A stretch of 64,000 nucleotides of DNA, from NCBI RefSeq assembly GCF_900113575.1, contig NZ_FOPV01000009.1, positions 62,001 through 126,000 on the forward strand. Direction: 5' to 3'. Made by a program: the position numbers and the translations under genes. Shown piece after piece: positions 37,396-46,732 of this stretch. How positions within the stretch are numbered: position 1 is the stretch's first letter; each line of letters begins with the position of its first letter. This DNA comes from Nitrosospira sp. Nsp14 (GTDB lineage: Bacteria > Pseudomonadota > Gammaproteobacteria > Burkholderiales > Nitrosomonadaceae). The notes beneath the pieces are model-generated. The model saw only the letters and a list, made by a program, of their open reading frames with translations, was not told the DNA's origin and did not search any database.

Positions 37396-38379
37396 ATGCC
37401 GAGTTTCTTCAACTCCAAAAATAGCGCCGAGGCCGCCGGAGCCCCTTCCAACTGGGCCACAAGGGTGAGATCGGGTTTATCGCGTACCCGGCAAAACCTG
37501 GGCAAACACTTATCCGGCCTCTTCGGCAGCGGCAAGATCGACGAAGCGCTCTATGAGGAGTTGGAAACCGTCCTGCTCACGGCTGACGCCGGCGTGAGCG
37601 CGACCACATGGTTGCTCGATGAGCTGCGCAGGCAGGTCAAACGCAATGGCCTTACCGAGGCGATCGAACTCAAGGGAGCATTACAGGAAGCGCTCGTCGC
37701 GTTGCTTGAGCCTCTGTCGCAACCACTCGAAACCATTACGCACAAACCTTTCATCATCATGCTGGCGGGTGTGAACGGCGCCGGGAAAACCACCTCCATC
37801 GGCAAGCTCGCGCATCATTTTCAGCTGCAGGGAAAAACGGTGCTGCTTGCGGCCGGCGACACGTTTCGCGCCGCCGCGCGCGAGCAGCTGATGGCCTGGG
37901 GCGAGCGCAATAATATCGCGGTGATTGCGCAAGAGAATAGCGGGCAGCAAAAAGGGGACCCGGCCGCTGTTATATTCGATGCAGTTAATGCGGCAAAAGC
38001 CCGCGGAATCGACATTGTCCTGGCGGACACTGCCGGGCGGCTCGCCACGCAACTGCATCTCATGGAAGAAATCAAAAAAGTGAAGCGGGTTATTGCCAAG
38101 GCCGAGCCAAGTGCGCCGCATGAAACCCTGCTGGTGCTCGACGCGAACACCGGGCAGAATGCCGTTGCCCAGGTTAAAGCCTTCGATGATGCGCTCGGTT
38201 TGACCGGCCTCATCGTTACCAAGCTGGATGGTACCGCTAAAGGCGGGGTGATCGCCGCTATCGCGAGGCAACGCCACGATAAACAGCCGCTTCCGATCCG
38301 GTTTATCGGGGTAGGCGAGGGCATCGACGACTTGAGGCCGTTTGTTGCAAGTGAATTTGTCGAGGCGTTGTTTGATTGA
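37396..38379 (+). CDS. ftsY: Signal recognition particle receptor FtsY
   Basis: FtsY is the SRP-receptor GTPase that delivers nascent membrane proteins. The NG domain is complete: G1 GVNGAGKTTSIGKLA, DTFRAAAREQL, DTAGRLATQ and TKLDGTAKGG, with FIGVGEGIDDLRPF at the end. The acidic A domain seen in enterobacteria is missing, so the protein is 327 residues. It leads ftsE and ftsX, which follow on the same strand. Confidence 0.96.
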   Translation: MPSFFNSKNSAEAAGAPSNWATRVRSGLSRTRQNLGKHLSGLFGSGKIDEALYEELETVLLTADAGVSATTWLLDELRRQVKRNGLTEAIELKGALQEALVALLEPLSQPLETITHKPFIIMLAGVNGAGKTTSIGKLAHHFQLQGKTVLLAAGDTFRAAAREQLMAWGERNNIAVIAQENSGQQKGDPAAVIFDAVNAAKARGIDIVLADTAGRLATQLHLMEEIKKVKRVIAKAEPSAPHETLLVLDANTGQNAVAQVKAFDDALGLTGLIVTKLDGTAKGGVIAAIARQRHDKQPLPIRFIGVGEGIDDLRPFVASEFVEALFD

Positions 38380-38404
38380 AACAGCGCCATTATCGTAACG
38401 AAGC

Positions 38405-39058
38405 ATGATTAGCTTCAGTCAGGTCTACAAACGCTACCCAAACGGCTTCGAAGCGCTCAGGAACGTTTCCTTTACCCTTGAAACAGGCGAGATGGGCCTC
38501 ATCACCGGGCATTCAGGAGCGGGTAAGACCACGCTGCTAAGACTGATCGCCGCCATCGAGCGGCCGACAACCGGCAGCATTATCGTCAACGGGCAGAATA
38601 TCAGCGCGATCAAGAGCGGTGCGATCCCATTCCTGCGGCGCAACCTCGGTCTTGTGTTTCAGGATCAGAAAATTCTATTCGACCGCACGGTTTTCCAAAA
38701 TGTACTGCTCCCTCTGCAAATAAGCGGGTTCAGCTCGAGGGCGGCGACCGGACGAGTGCGCGCAGCGCTGGACAAAGTAGGGTTACTGAACCGGGAAAAA
38801 GCGCGCCCCATTACTCTGTCTGGCGGAGAGCAACAACGCCTTTGTATTGCCCGCGCGATCGTCAACAGGCCATCGATACTCATCGCCGATGAACCGACCA
38901 GCAATCTTGACCCAGATTATGCAAAAGATATCATGGAGATGTTTGTGTCATTTCACCAGGTGGGTGTCACGGTATTGATAGCGACCCACGACGTGCAGCT
39001 GCTGGGCAGCATGCAGCCGCGCATTTTCAGACTCAATCACGGTGAACTGGCGATATGA
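38405..39058 (+). CDS. ftsE: Cell division ATP-binding protein FtsE
   Basis: The 217-residue ABC ATPase works with FtsX to control peptidoglycan hydrolases at the septum. It shows Walker A GHSGAGKTTLL, the signature LSGGEQQRLCIARA and Walker B ILIADEPTSNLD. It starts 25 nt after ftsY and overlaps ftsX by 4 nt (ATGA). Confidence 0.96.
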   Translation: MISFSQVYKRYPNGFEALRNVSFTLETGEMGLITGHSGAGKTTLLRLIAAIERPTTGSIIVNGQNISAIKSGAIPFLRRNLGLVFQDQKILFDRTVFQNVLLPLQISGFSSRAATGRVRAALDKVGLLNREKARPITLSGGEQQRLCIARAIVNRPSILIADEPTSNLDPDYAKDIMEMFVSFHQVGVTVLIATHDVQLLGSMQPRIFRLNHGELAI

Positions 39059-39963
39059 GCGTTTGGCTTTCTCATCATTTTCACGCGCTTGCCGCCGCGA
39101 TCAAACGGTTGACACGCACCCCCACCGGCAGCCTGCTCAGCATCGCTGTGATCGGGATTGCTTTCAGCCTGCCGGCGGGTATTTACGTCCTGCTGGAAAA
39201 TCTCCAGTCCCTTTCAGGGCAATTCTCGGGAGCGCCTCAATTGAGCCTGTTTCTGAAGCTGGATGCAGACTCGGAGGCCGTTGCCGAGATCGAATCGCGC
39301 TTGAAACAACACCCGGATGTGGGCCGCTTTACGTTCATTCCCAAGGGCGCTGCGCTTGAGCAGCTCAAGCAGAGCAACGACTGGGGGGATGTCATGGATG
39401 GCCTCGAACGAAATCCCCTGCCGGACGCTTTTGTACTCAGCACCAGAAATATCTCCCCGGAGCGCCTGGAAGCCTTGCGTACCGAACTGGTGAAGCTGCC
39501 GCAGGTCGAGCATGCGCAACTTGACTCGGCTTGGGCGAAGCGTCTGGACGCCTTGCTGAAGCTGGGCCGCGCAGGTGTACTGATGCTCGCCGCTTTGCTA
39601 AGCTTCTCCCTGGTCGCAGTGGCATTTAATACCATACGTCTGCAAATAATGACTATGAGGGATGAAATAGAAGTATCCAAGTTGATCGGCGCAACGAGGG
39701 GTTTCATCCGCCGCCCTTTTCTGTACTTTGGGGCGATTCAGGGAGCGGTTGGCGGCGCGGCGGCATGGCTCATCATTTCGTGGGGAATTCATATGGCGGA
39801 TGAGCAACTGAAACACCTGATGAACCTTTATGAAGTGAATTTTCGTCTCTATCATCTCTCGCTGGAGGACAGCCTGAGCTTGTTGCTGTTATCCGCGCTG
39901 CTCGGCTGGATAGGGGCATGGTTGTCAGTGACATACCAATTGGGACGAATAGAACCTCGATAA
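39055..39963 (+). CDS. ftsX: Cell division protein FtsX
   Basis: The integral membrane partner of FtsE, 302 residues. One helix lies near residues 24-46, then a periplasmic domain, and three helices in the C-terminal half (about 170-192, 223-245 and 272-292). The IEVSKLIGATRGFIRRPFLY motif links it to the ATPase. It overlaps ftsE by 4 nt, so the two are coupled. Confidence 0.95.
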   Translation: MSVWLSHHFHALAAAIKRLTRTPTGSLLSIAVIGIAFSLPAGIYVLLENLQSLSGQFSGAPQLSLFLKLDADSEAVAEIESRLKQHPDVGRFTFIPKGAALEQLKQSNDWGDVMDGLERNPLPDAFVLSTRNISPERLEALRTELVKLPQVEHAQLDSAWAKRLDALLKLGRAGVLMLAALLSFSLVAVAFNTIRLQIMTMRDEIEVSKLIGATRGFIRRPFLYFGAIQGAVGGAAAWLIISWGIHMADEQLKHLMNLYEVNFRLYHLSLEDSLSLLLLSALLGWIGAWLSVTYQLGRIEPR

Positions 39964-40061
39964 TTCATGACCTTAAAAGGTATTCAGGAGGGAACTTTCG
40001 TACGCTATTGGCTCTCTTAACCGAAAAGAATTAAGATTTAGCGAAAAACTAAGGAGGATAC

Positions 40062-40910
40062 ATGACTTTTGCTCTAGCCGTACCCTCAGCCAGCGGCAGC
40101 ATTGAAAGCTACATCCAGTCGGTCGGTGGCTTTCGCATTCTTTCTCAGGAAGAAGAAATCCGTCTCGCGCGTTCGCTACGAGATGAAGGAAATATAGATG
40201 CTGCTCGCCAGCTGGTGCTGTCGCACTTGCGCGTGGTGGTCGCCATCGCGCGGGGCTACAAAGGCTATGGTCTGCCCCAGGCCGACCTGATACAGGAAGG
40301 CAATATCGGATTGATGAAAGCGGTCAAACGTTATGACCCCGAACGCGGGGTACGACTGGTTTCATTTGCAGTGCATTGGATCAAGGCCGAAATTCACGAA
40401 TTCATACTGCGCAATTGGCGGCTGGTGAAAATCGCTACGACCAAGGCGCAGCGAAAACTATTTTTCAATCTGCGCAGCATGAAGACGGTCCTGGACACGA
40501 TGAATACCGACGAGGTCAACGCCGTGGCTAGGCAGTTGGGGGTCAAGGCCGAAGAAGTCGTTGAAATGGAGACGCGTTTTAGTGGACGCGATATCTCGCT
40601 TGAACCGATGTGGGATGAAGACGAGGACGACACATTCAGTCCGATCGCTTATCTCACTGATGGCTTGGAACCGCAGCAACTCCTGGAAACAGAAGAGACC
40701 CGGAGAGTGCGCGGCGAAGGCCTGGAGCGCGCACTTGCAAGCCTCGACTCGCGCAGCAGGCGCATTATCGAAGCCCGCTGGTTGCGGGAAAAGGATACCG
40801 CCACCCTGCACGACCTTGCTGACGAGCTGGGAGTTTCTGCTGAGCGTGTCCGGCAGATCGAAGCCAAGGCCATGGAAAAAATGCGGACTGCCATGGGACC
40901 GAGCAGCTAA
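40062..40910 (+). CDS. rpoH: RNA polymerase sigma-32 factor RpoH
   Basis: The heat-shock sigma factor, 282 residues. Region 2 has LVLSHLRVVVAIARGYKGYG and YDPERGVRLVSFAVHWIKAEI. The RpoH box (QRKLFFNLR) is present, and region 4 carries LADELGVSAERVRQIEAKAM. A near-perfect Shine-Dalgarno (AAGGAGG) stands 5 nt before the ATG. It lies 98 nt after ftsX; the ftsYEX-rpoH order is conserved. Confidence 0.97.
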   Translation: MTFALAVPSASGSIESYIQSVGGFRILSQEEEIRLARSLRDEGNIDAARQLVLSHLRVVVAIARGYKGYGLPQADLIQEGNIGLMKAVKRYDPERGVRLVSFAVHWIKAEIHEFILRNWRLVKIATTKAQRKLFFNLRSMKTVLDTMNTDEVNAVARQLGVKAEEVVEMETRFSGRDISLEPMWDEDEDDTFSPIAYLTDGLEPQQLLETEETRRVRGEGLERALASLDSRSRRIIEARWLREKDTATLHDLADELGVSAERVRQIEAKAMEKMRTAMGPSS

Positions 40911-41228
40911 CGGAAGCAATAGCTGCTTGCAGTCCATCAACGCGTGTTGAGGGACTCCTCTTATTACGGCTCAACGAAGATTTGTAGTCGGGTTGAGGCG
41001 ACTGGGTCCGATACCCCCTGAACCCATCGTTTCCATATCGTCATGGATGGGATAGGCTGATGGCGATACGTTGCGCTTGACCTGTACGGCTCTTAAGTCT
41101 CTTACGCTGCGCAATGACCTTCAGTAGTTGACGTAGGTTGTTTTTAAGGAGTGTCATGATATTCTCATGCACGGTTGCAATCACCGTCCAGAGACTGTTC
41201 TGTTTCCTGCTCGTCCAATACGTTGCCA
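40911..41228. other. Gap between convergent rpoH and ibaG
   Basis: A 70-codon minus frame (41041-41253) overlaps the start of this gap and the end of ibaG and shows no recognisable motif. I call no gene here. Confidence 0.5.
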
Positions 41229-41477
41229 TTAGCCCTGACTGCTCACTGCCCACTGTTCCGGGGTGAGCGTTTTCATGGACAGGGCATGGATTTCCTGTTT
41301 CATCCTGTCGCCAAGGGCGCCATAGACCATCTGGTGCTGCCGCACCATATTCTTTCCGCGGAATTCAGCGCTCACGATAATCGCGTTGAAATGATACCCG
41401 TCGTCGCCTTCGACGTGCACCAGGTCGCACGGCATACCCGCCTCGATCTGACTTTTTATGCTCTCTGCTGTAACCAT
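41229..41477 (-). CDS. ibaG: BolA/IbaG family protein
   Basis: An 82-residue BolA-fold protein with GDDGYHFNAIIVSAEFRGKNMVRQHQMVYGALGDRMKQEIHALSMKT split into typical parts: GDDGYHF, the FRGKNMVRQHQMVY helix and the HALSMKTLTP end. A conserved Cys (C17) and histidines could bind a [2Fe-2S] cluster with a monothiol glutaredoxin. The ATG at 41477 has an AGGA site. It is the last gene of the mla-type cluster, as in other proteobacteria where it is named ibaG. Confidence 0.88.
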   Translation of the reverse strand: MVTAESIKSQIEAGMPCDLVHVEGDDGYHFNAIIVSAEFRGKNMVRQHQMVYGALGDRMKQEIHALSMKTLTPEQWAVSSQG

Positions 41478-41690
41478 TCTTCGTCCTGTAATAAAGTCAA
41501 CTAAGGAACCGCTGCACAAGCCGCCCTTCACGGACCGCGTTGCTGTCAAAATCCGGTGCTCCCAAGGGCCCCCCCAAACCCTGCCGAGCTGCAGGTCGGT
41601 CTACGTCGCTCAGCAGTGCATACGGTGCCCGAATTTACCTCACCCCAGGGAACCCGATATATCGAGCCGCGAGGCTTGTCCAGAGTTTCC

Positions 41691-42446
41691 CTAGTGCCGG
41701 ATTTTGTATCCGCTCTTCAGCATCCGCAACGTCACCCATGATACCGCCACAAAGCACACCACTACAATCCCGAGACTGATATAGGGTGAGATATCCGAGG
41801 CATTAAAAAAACCATAGCGGAAACCGTCGATCATATAGAAAAACGGATTCAGGTGAGACAACTGTTGCCAAAAAGGCGGCAATGAATGAAGGGAATAGAA
41901 TACCCCGGATAAAAAAGTGAGCGGCAGAATGACAAAGTTTTGGAAGGCTGCGAGCTGATCGAACTTGTCCGCCCAAATGCCCGCGATAATCCCGATGGCC
42001 CCCAGCAGCGCGCTCCCCATAAAGGCGAATAGAAATACCCACGGGAATGAGGCCACGGCCACATCGAAGAAGCCGACTGTCACCAGATATACGCCCAGCC
42101 CGACCGCGAGCCCGCGTACAACCGATGCCAGGACGTAGGCGAAAAAGATTTCCCGGTAGGATAGCGGTGACAACAGAACAAAAACCAGGTTGCCAGTGAT
42201 TTTTGACTGGATGAGGCTGGATGACGAATTGGCAAAAGCGTTCTGCAGCACCGCCATCATCACCAGGCCGGGGATCAGGAAGGCCGTATATGCCACGCCG
42301 GGGAAAGCCTCCACCTGCGCTTCCAGCACATGCGAGAAAATCATCAGGTAAAGTAGAGTGGACACCATCGGCGCGAATACTGTTTGAAATCCAACCTTCC
42401 AGAATCGCAACAACTCTTTGTATAGCAGAGTAAGAAACCCGGTCAT
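41691..42446 (-). CDS. ABC-2 type transporter permease
   Basis: A 251-residue membrane protein with six helices, starting MTGFLTLLYKELLRFWKVGF. The LLSPLSYREIFFAYVLAS and HLNPFFYMIDGFRYGFF motifs place it in the ABC-2/YadH group. Its ATG overlaps the ATPase stop by 4 nt. The substrate is not known; the context next to Mla suggests a role in the cell envelope. Confidence 0.9.
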   Translation of the reverse strand: MTGFLTLLYKELLRFWKVGFQTVFAPMVSTLLYLMIFSHVLEAQVEAFPGVAYTAFLIPGLVMMAVLQNAFANSSSSLIQSKITGNLVFVLLSPLSYREIFFAYVLASVVRGLAVGLGVYLVTVGFFDVAVASFPWVFLFAFMGSALLGAIGIIAGIWADKFDQLAAFQNFVILPLTFLSGVFYSLHSLPPFWQQLSHLNPFFYMIDGFRYGFFNASDISPYISLGIVVVCFVAVSWVTLRMLKSGYKIRH

Positions 42447-43372
42447 GAAGCGAAGGCTGCGGCGCGCGTTACCCCGGCAGTGCCTGTGATAGTTACGAAG
42501 ACTTCTTCCAGATCAGGTTGCAGAATTTCCATTTCGAGAATGCATGTTTTTTCCTCACGCAACGCAGCCAGTACGTCTTCTATTTGTGAATAGCCATTGA
42601 GCGTCAGAATGTGAAATCCCTCTTCCCGCTCGCTCATCAAAGGCTGCAGCACGGTCGGCAAAATATCCGGCGACAATCGCAACCGCATGGAGCACGTGGA
42701 CACGCTGGAAATGAGATTCCTGATACTGTCGAGTGCAACAATATGGCCTTGCTTCAGCATTGCCACCCGGTTGCACAAGGCTTCCGCCTCATCAAGATAG
42801 TGCGTGGTAAGCACAATCGTGTGCCCGTCGCGATTCAATTGCCTGATGAACCGCCAGAGCCCCTGACGCAGCTCCACGTCCACCCCTGCGGTCGGTTCGT
42901 CAAGTACGATTACAGGTGGCTTGTGAACCAGCGACTGAGCCACCAGTACGCGGCGCTTCATGCCGCCGGATAACGCACGCATGTTTGCGTCCGCCTTGCT
43001 GACAAGATCGAGCTGGTGCAGTATTTCCTCTATCCACGCCTCGTTATTCTTCAGGCCGTAATATCCAGACTGGATGGTTAGGGTTTCACGGACCGTAAAG
43101 AACGGGTCATACACCAGCTCCTGTGGTACGACCCCCAGCATACGACGAGCTTGACGATAATCCAAGACTACGTCATGTCCCATGACACTGGCACTGCCGC
43201 TGGTCGCAAGGGTTAACCCGGCGATGATATTGATAAGCGTAGTTTTACCGGCACCGTTGGGGCCGAGCAGGGCGAAAAATTCCCCTGCTTCTATTTCGAG
43301 ATCAACACCGCCCAATGCATGCAACGCGCCGAAACTCTTACGCAGTCGTTTGACTTCGATTGCCAGTGCCAT
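42443..43372 (-). CDS. ABC transporter ATP-binding protein (YadG-like)
   Basis: The 309-residue ATPase has Walker A LLGPNGAGKTTLI, signature ALSGGMKRRVLVA and Walker B VIVLDEPTAGVDVEL. It pairs with the ABC-2 permease gene it overlaps. The start ATG at 43372 (MALAIEVKRL) fits the family; an in-frame start 15 codons upstream is less likely. The C-terminal region has the extra domain of DrrA/YadG-type ATPases. Confidence 0.9.
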   Translation of the reverse strand: MALAIEVKRLRKSFGALHALGGVDLEIEAGEFFALLGPNGAGKTTLINIIAGLTLATSGSASVMGHDVVLDYRQARRMLGVVPQELVYDPFFTVRETLTIQSGYYGLKNNEAWIEEILHQLDLVSKADANMRALSGGMKRRVLVAQSLVHKPPVIVLDEPTAGVDVELRQGLWRFIRQLNRDGHTIVLTTHYLDEAEALCNRVAMLKQGHIVALDSIRNLISSVSTCSMRLRLSPDILPTVLQPLMSEREEGFHILTLNGYSQIEDVLAALREEKTCILEMEILQPDLEEVFVTITGTAGVTRAAAFAS

Positions 43373-43459
43373 TGAGAGCAGGGTATATGGGAGATAGGAA
43401 TGGCAGGCACTCAGCAACAGCGCGAATTATTCTGGCCAGGCATCTCGGTGAGGGGAACG

Positions 43460-43774
43460 TTAGTCCGGTTCCCGGCGCGCTTCTGCCAGAGGCACCAGTT
43501 CAGCCACCCCGTATAGTTGAACCAGGTTCTGCAGTTTGGGCGGTATATTAGCGAAATATATCTGGCGTCGGCGCCGGCCGGTCCCTCGCTGCCATTCAAG
43601 CAGCATGCTAACGGCTGACGAGTCCACTTCGGTGACGCCCGCTAGATCCACCACCTGGTTCTCCTGGCTAAACAGGGCTGCGCCTCGAGCAACCGTCGCC
43701 ACCACATTGTCGATGGTGACGGGGCCTGCAACGCTCAGTTCACCGCCTTCACGCACAGTCACTTCAGCATTCAT
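43460..43774 (-). CDS. mlaB: STAS-domain protein MlaB
   Basis: A 104-residue STAS-domain protein that supports assembly and activity of the MlaFE complex. The hallmark loop VVDLAGVTEVDSSAVSMLLEW is visible as AGVTEVDSSAVSMLLEW. The ATG at 43774 stands 1 nt after the mlaC stop; an upstream in-frame start is possible. It lies between mlaC and the ABC exporter genes. Confidence 0.87.
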   Translation of the reverse strand: MNAEVTVREGGELSVAGPVTIDNVVATVARGAALFSQENQVVDLAGVTEVDSSAVSMLLEWQRGTGRRRRQIYFANIPPKLQNLVQLYGVAELVPLAEARREPD

Positions 43775-43775
43775 C

Positions 43776-44420
43776 TCATTGAGCCAACGCAGCCTTCTTG
43801 TCCGAGGCAATCAGAGAGCGATTTTTGTCCGCGAGGGTCTTGATCAGTTTCTCCACACCGCCTTCGCGCACTTGGTTATTAAACGTGCTGCGGTAATTGG
43901 TCACCAGGCTCACACCTGCGACCGTAACGTCGTATACCTTCCATCCATCACCGGTTTTTTCCATGCTGTAGTCGATGGGGACCGGTTCCTGGCCCTGTTC
44001 CTGTATGACCCTGGTTTTTACAGTCGTATCGGTCTCGCCTCCCTTGCTTTTCAAGGGCTCGACCTTGATCGTTGCATCGCTGTAGTTCGACAGGGCGTTG
44101 GAATAGGTACGCACCAGCAACGTTCTGAACTCTTTCACCAGCTCCTGCTGTTGCTCAGGCGCAGCCTTCGACCAGTTCTTGCCCATCGCCAAACGGGTCA
44201 TGCGGTTAAAGTTGAAGTGAGGGAGGATCTTCGCTTCCACCAGATCAAGAATTTTCGCTTTATTGCCCCCTTGAATGTCCTTATCCTGTCTCACGATCGC
44301 AAGAACTTCCTGGGCCGTATTGTCCACCAGCGTATCCGGATTGGTTTCAGCTATCGCCCATGCAGGGATCGCCAGCAGCCATGCCAAAAGCATTAGCGGG
44401 ATGCCAAGATATTTTTTCAT
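43776..44420 (-). CDS. mlaC: Phospholipid-binding protein MlaC
   Basis: A 214-residue periplasmic carrier that shuttles phospholipids between the outer and inner membrane. A signal peptide (MKKYLGIPLMLLAWLLAIPAWA) is followed by ILPHFNFNRMTRLAMGKNW, VRTYSNALSNY, IDYSMEKTGDGWKVYDVTV and VAGVSLVTNYRSTF, typical of the family. It follows mlaD by 60 nt with no mlaA between. Confidence 0.94.
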   Translation of the reverse strand: MKKYLGIPLMLLAWLLAIPAWAIAETNPDTLVDNTAQEVLAIVRQDKDIQGGNKAKILDLVEAKILPHFNFNRMTRLAMGKNWSKAAPEQQQELVKEFRTLLVRTYSNALSNYSDATIKVEPLKSKGGETDTTVKTRVIQEQGQEPVPIDYSMEKTGDGWKVYDVTVAGVSLVTNYRSTFNNQVREGGVEKLIKTLADKNRSLIASDKKAALAQ

Positions 44421-44480
44421 ACGTTCCTCGTTTAAATTTACTTAGACCAAAAAAAGAATTGCTGTGCCAAAAGTGTCTCG

Positions 44481-44966
44481 TTAGTCCGCATCAGCCTTTT
44501 CCTTCCCATCACCTTCGGACGCCTTGTTGAACAGGAATCGTCCAATCATCTCTTCCAAGACCAGCGCTGAATTGGTTTTCATGATCTTGTCGCCGCTCTT
44601 CAGTAAAGCCTCGTCACCTCCCGCGGCGAGCCCGATGTACTGCTCGCCGATGAGACCAGACGTTAGGATACTCGCGAAGGTATCCTTTGGGAATTGGTAG
44701 CGGCTGTCGATGCTCATGATAACCTGGGCATCGAAAGTATCAGTGCTGAACTGTATGTCTGTCACTCGGCCTACTACCACCCCGGCGCTCTTTACCGGCG
44801 CCCTGACTTTCAAGCCCCCGATATTTTCAAAACTTCCTGTGACGGTATAGCTGTCGGATGCACTGTATGTTCCCAGATTCCCAACCTTGAAGGCCAGCAC
44901 GAGCAGCGCCCCGATCCCGGCTATGACAAATATTCCCACCCATAAATCCATCGTAGATCGCTGCAT
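44481..44966 (-). CDS. mlaD: Phospholipid transport substrate-binding protein MlaD
   Basis: An MCE-domain protein of 161 residues with an N-terminal helix (LWVGIFVIAGIGALLVLAFK) that anchors it to the inner membrane. The MCE part has GSFENIGGLKVRAPVKSAGV, VGRVTDIQ and SGLIGEQYIGL. It overlaps mlaE by one base (TGATG). Confidence 0.94.
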   Translation of the reverse strand: MQRSTMDLWVGIFVIAGIGALLVLAFKVGNLGTYSASDSYTVTGSFENIGGLKVRAPVKSAGVVVGRVTDIQFSTDTFDAQVIMSIDSRYQFPKDTFASILTSGLIGEQYIGLAAGGDEALLKSGDKIMKTNSALVLEEMIGRFLFNKASEGDGKEKADAD

Positions 44967-45763
44967 CAGCTCATTCCCCTGAACATGAACGAGGTCAAAA
45001 CAAAATCCAGGCCGAGAATTGCCAGCGACGAAGTCACGACAGTGCGCGTGGTTGCGCCGGATACACCCTCGGCCGTGGGTGACGCATCGTAGCCTTCGAA
45101 CACTGCTATCGCAGTTACCGCGACGCCGAAAACGCAGGTTTTTATTACGCCATTGACGATGTCGTAGCGGAAATCCACCGCATCTTGCATTTGCGACCAG
45201 AATGAGCCCTCATCCACCCCGATAAGCACTACCGCTACCAGGTAACCGCCAAATACGCCGACCGCGGAAAACAGCGCCGCCAGCAGAGGCATGGAAATCA
45301 CTCCCGCCCAGAATCGGGGAGCGACTACACGCGCAATAGGATCAACCGCCATCATTTCCATGGCCGCCAGTTGCTCGGTCGCTTTCATCAGGCCGATTTC
45401 CGCGGTAATTGCTGAGCCGGCACGGCTGGCAAACAATAGCGCCGCAACCACTGGCCCCAACTCACGCAACAGCGACAACGCCACCATTGTGCCCACGGCC
45501 GATTCCGCCCCGTATCTCTGCAGCGTTTCGTAGCCCTGCAACCCAAGGACCATGCCCACGAACAAACCCGACACCAGAATGATGATCAGCGACAATACAC
45601 CGGTGAAATATACCTCACGGATGATCAGGCCGAAACGACGCAGGCTGGTGCCCGATTTCAGCATTGTCAGCAGGAAAAAACGGCTGGCGTAGCCCAATCG
45701 CCAGACACTGTCTATTACGCGATGACCGACGCCCCTGATGCCAATAACAATGCGTCTAGGCAA
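44966..45763 (-). CDS. mlaE: Phospholipid transport permease MlaE
   Basis: The 265-residue permease has about six helices and the MlaE/YrbE blocks LRELGPVVAALLFASRAGSA and EIGLMKATEQLAAMEMM. It starts with TTG at 45763, 7 nt after GGAG; the next in-frame ATG is 33 codons later, inside the first conserved part. It overlaps mlaF by 8 nt. Confidence 0.93.
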   Translation of the reverse strand: MPRRIVIGIRGVGHRVIDSVWRLGYASRFFLLTMLKSGTSLRRFGLIIREVYFTGVLSLIIILVSGLFVGMVLGLQGYETLQRYGAESAVGTMVALSLLRELGPVVAALLFASRAGSAITAEIGLMKATEQLAAMEMMAVDPIARVVAPRFWAGVISMPLLAALFSAVGVFGGYLVAVVLIGVDEGSFWSQMQDAVDFRYDIVNGVIKTCVFGVAVTAIAVFEGYDASPTAEGVSGATTRTVVTSSLAILGLDFVLTSFMFRGMS

Positions 45764-46568
45764 AACTGTTCTCCAGTCTCAAATCGCGGGCATACGCCTG
45801 GGCCGGGTAGTGGAACGTAACGGGCCCGTCTTCTTCGCCGTGTACGAACTGATGTACGAACGGTGCAACCGACTCGCGTACTTCCGACGGGGTCCCATGC
45901 GCCGCAATCACGCCATCCGCAATGAAATAAACATAATCCACGATTTTTAAGGACTCTTGTACATCGTGCGTGACGACGACCGACGTCATGCCCAATGCAT
46001 CCGTCAGGCGGCGGATCAGATTACCGATGACTGTGAGCGAGATCGGGTCAAGCCCGGTAAAAGGCTCGTCATACATGATGAGAACCGGATCGAGCGCGAT
46101 GGAGCGCGCCAGCGCCACTCGTCTCGCCATTCCTCCAGAAAGCTGCGCGGGCATCAGGTCGTGCGCTCCACGCAGGCCGACGGCCTGCAGTTTCATGAGG
46201 ACCAGGTCGCGTATCATGGGGTCCGGCAGATCAGTGTGTTCCCGCATCTGGAACGCGACGTTGTCGAACACGGACAGATCGGTAAATAACGCCCCGAACT
46301 GGAACAGCATGCTCATTTTCCTGCGTATGCGGAAAAGCTCGTCCCGCGTCAGCTTATGCACGACATTGCCTTCGAGCTTGACATAACCTGAGGAAGGGCG
46401 AACCGCGCCCCCGATGAGACGCAGTAAAGTAGTCTTGCCGCTGCCGCTGCCACCCATGATGGCAATCACCTGGCCGCGGTGCATGTCCATATTGATCCCC
46501 TTGAGAATCGGGCGCTCTCCATAGGAGAAGTTCAGGTCCCTGATTTCAACCAAAGCGTCGAGTGCCAT
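45756..46568 (-). CDS. mlaF: Phospholipid transport ATP-binding protein MlaF
   Basis: The ATPase of the Mla system, 270 residues from ATG 46568. Walker A (GGSGSGKTT) lies at residues 39-47, with the signature QLSGGMARRVALARS and Walker B LIMYDEPFTGLDPIS. The longer in-frame reading adds 34 residues that do not fit the family. It is the first gene of mlaF-E-D-C-B. Confidence 0.93.
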   Translation of the reverse strand: MALDALVEIRDLNFSYGERPILKGINMDMHRGQVIAIMGGSGSGKTTLLRLIGGAVRPSSGYVKLEGNVVHKLTRDELFRIRRKMSMLFQFGALFTDLSVFDNVAFQMREHTDLPDPMIRDLVLMKLQAVGLRGAHDLMPAQLSGGMARRVALARSIALDPVLIMYDEPFTGLDPISLTVIGNLIRRLTDALGMTSVVVTHDVQESLKIVDYVYFIADGVIAAHGTPSEVRESVAPFVHQFVHGEEDGPVTFHYPAQAYARDLRLENSFA

Positions 46569-46732
46569 TCTGAAGGCGGATGAATGCGTAATTCGTAATG
46601 TCGATTTTAATCCAAATGCGCATACAGCACACCATTCTATCGCGCGCGGAGACGACACCATTCTCATCAAAAAAGTGGATAGGCCTGCGCCCCAGCCTGT
46701 GTTTTCGCCTGTTCAGTTCCTGCTCAGGGCAT

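Noticed and set aside
41041-41253. 70-codon minus ORF overlapping ibaG
   Set aside because: No ribosome site or known motif; overlaps a clear gene.
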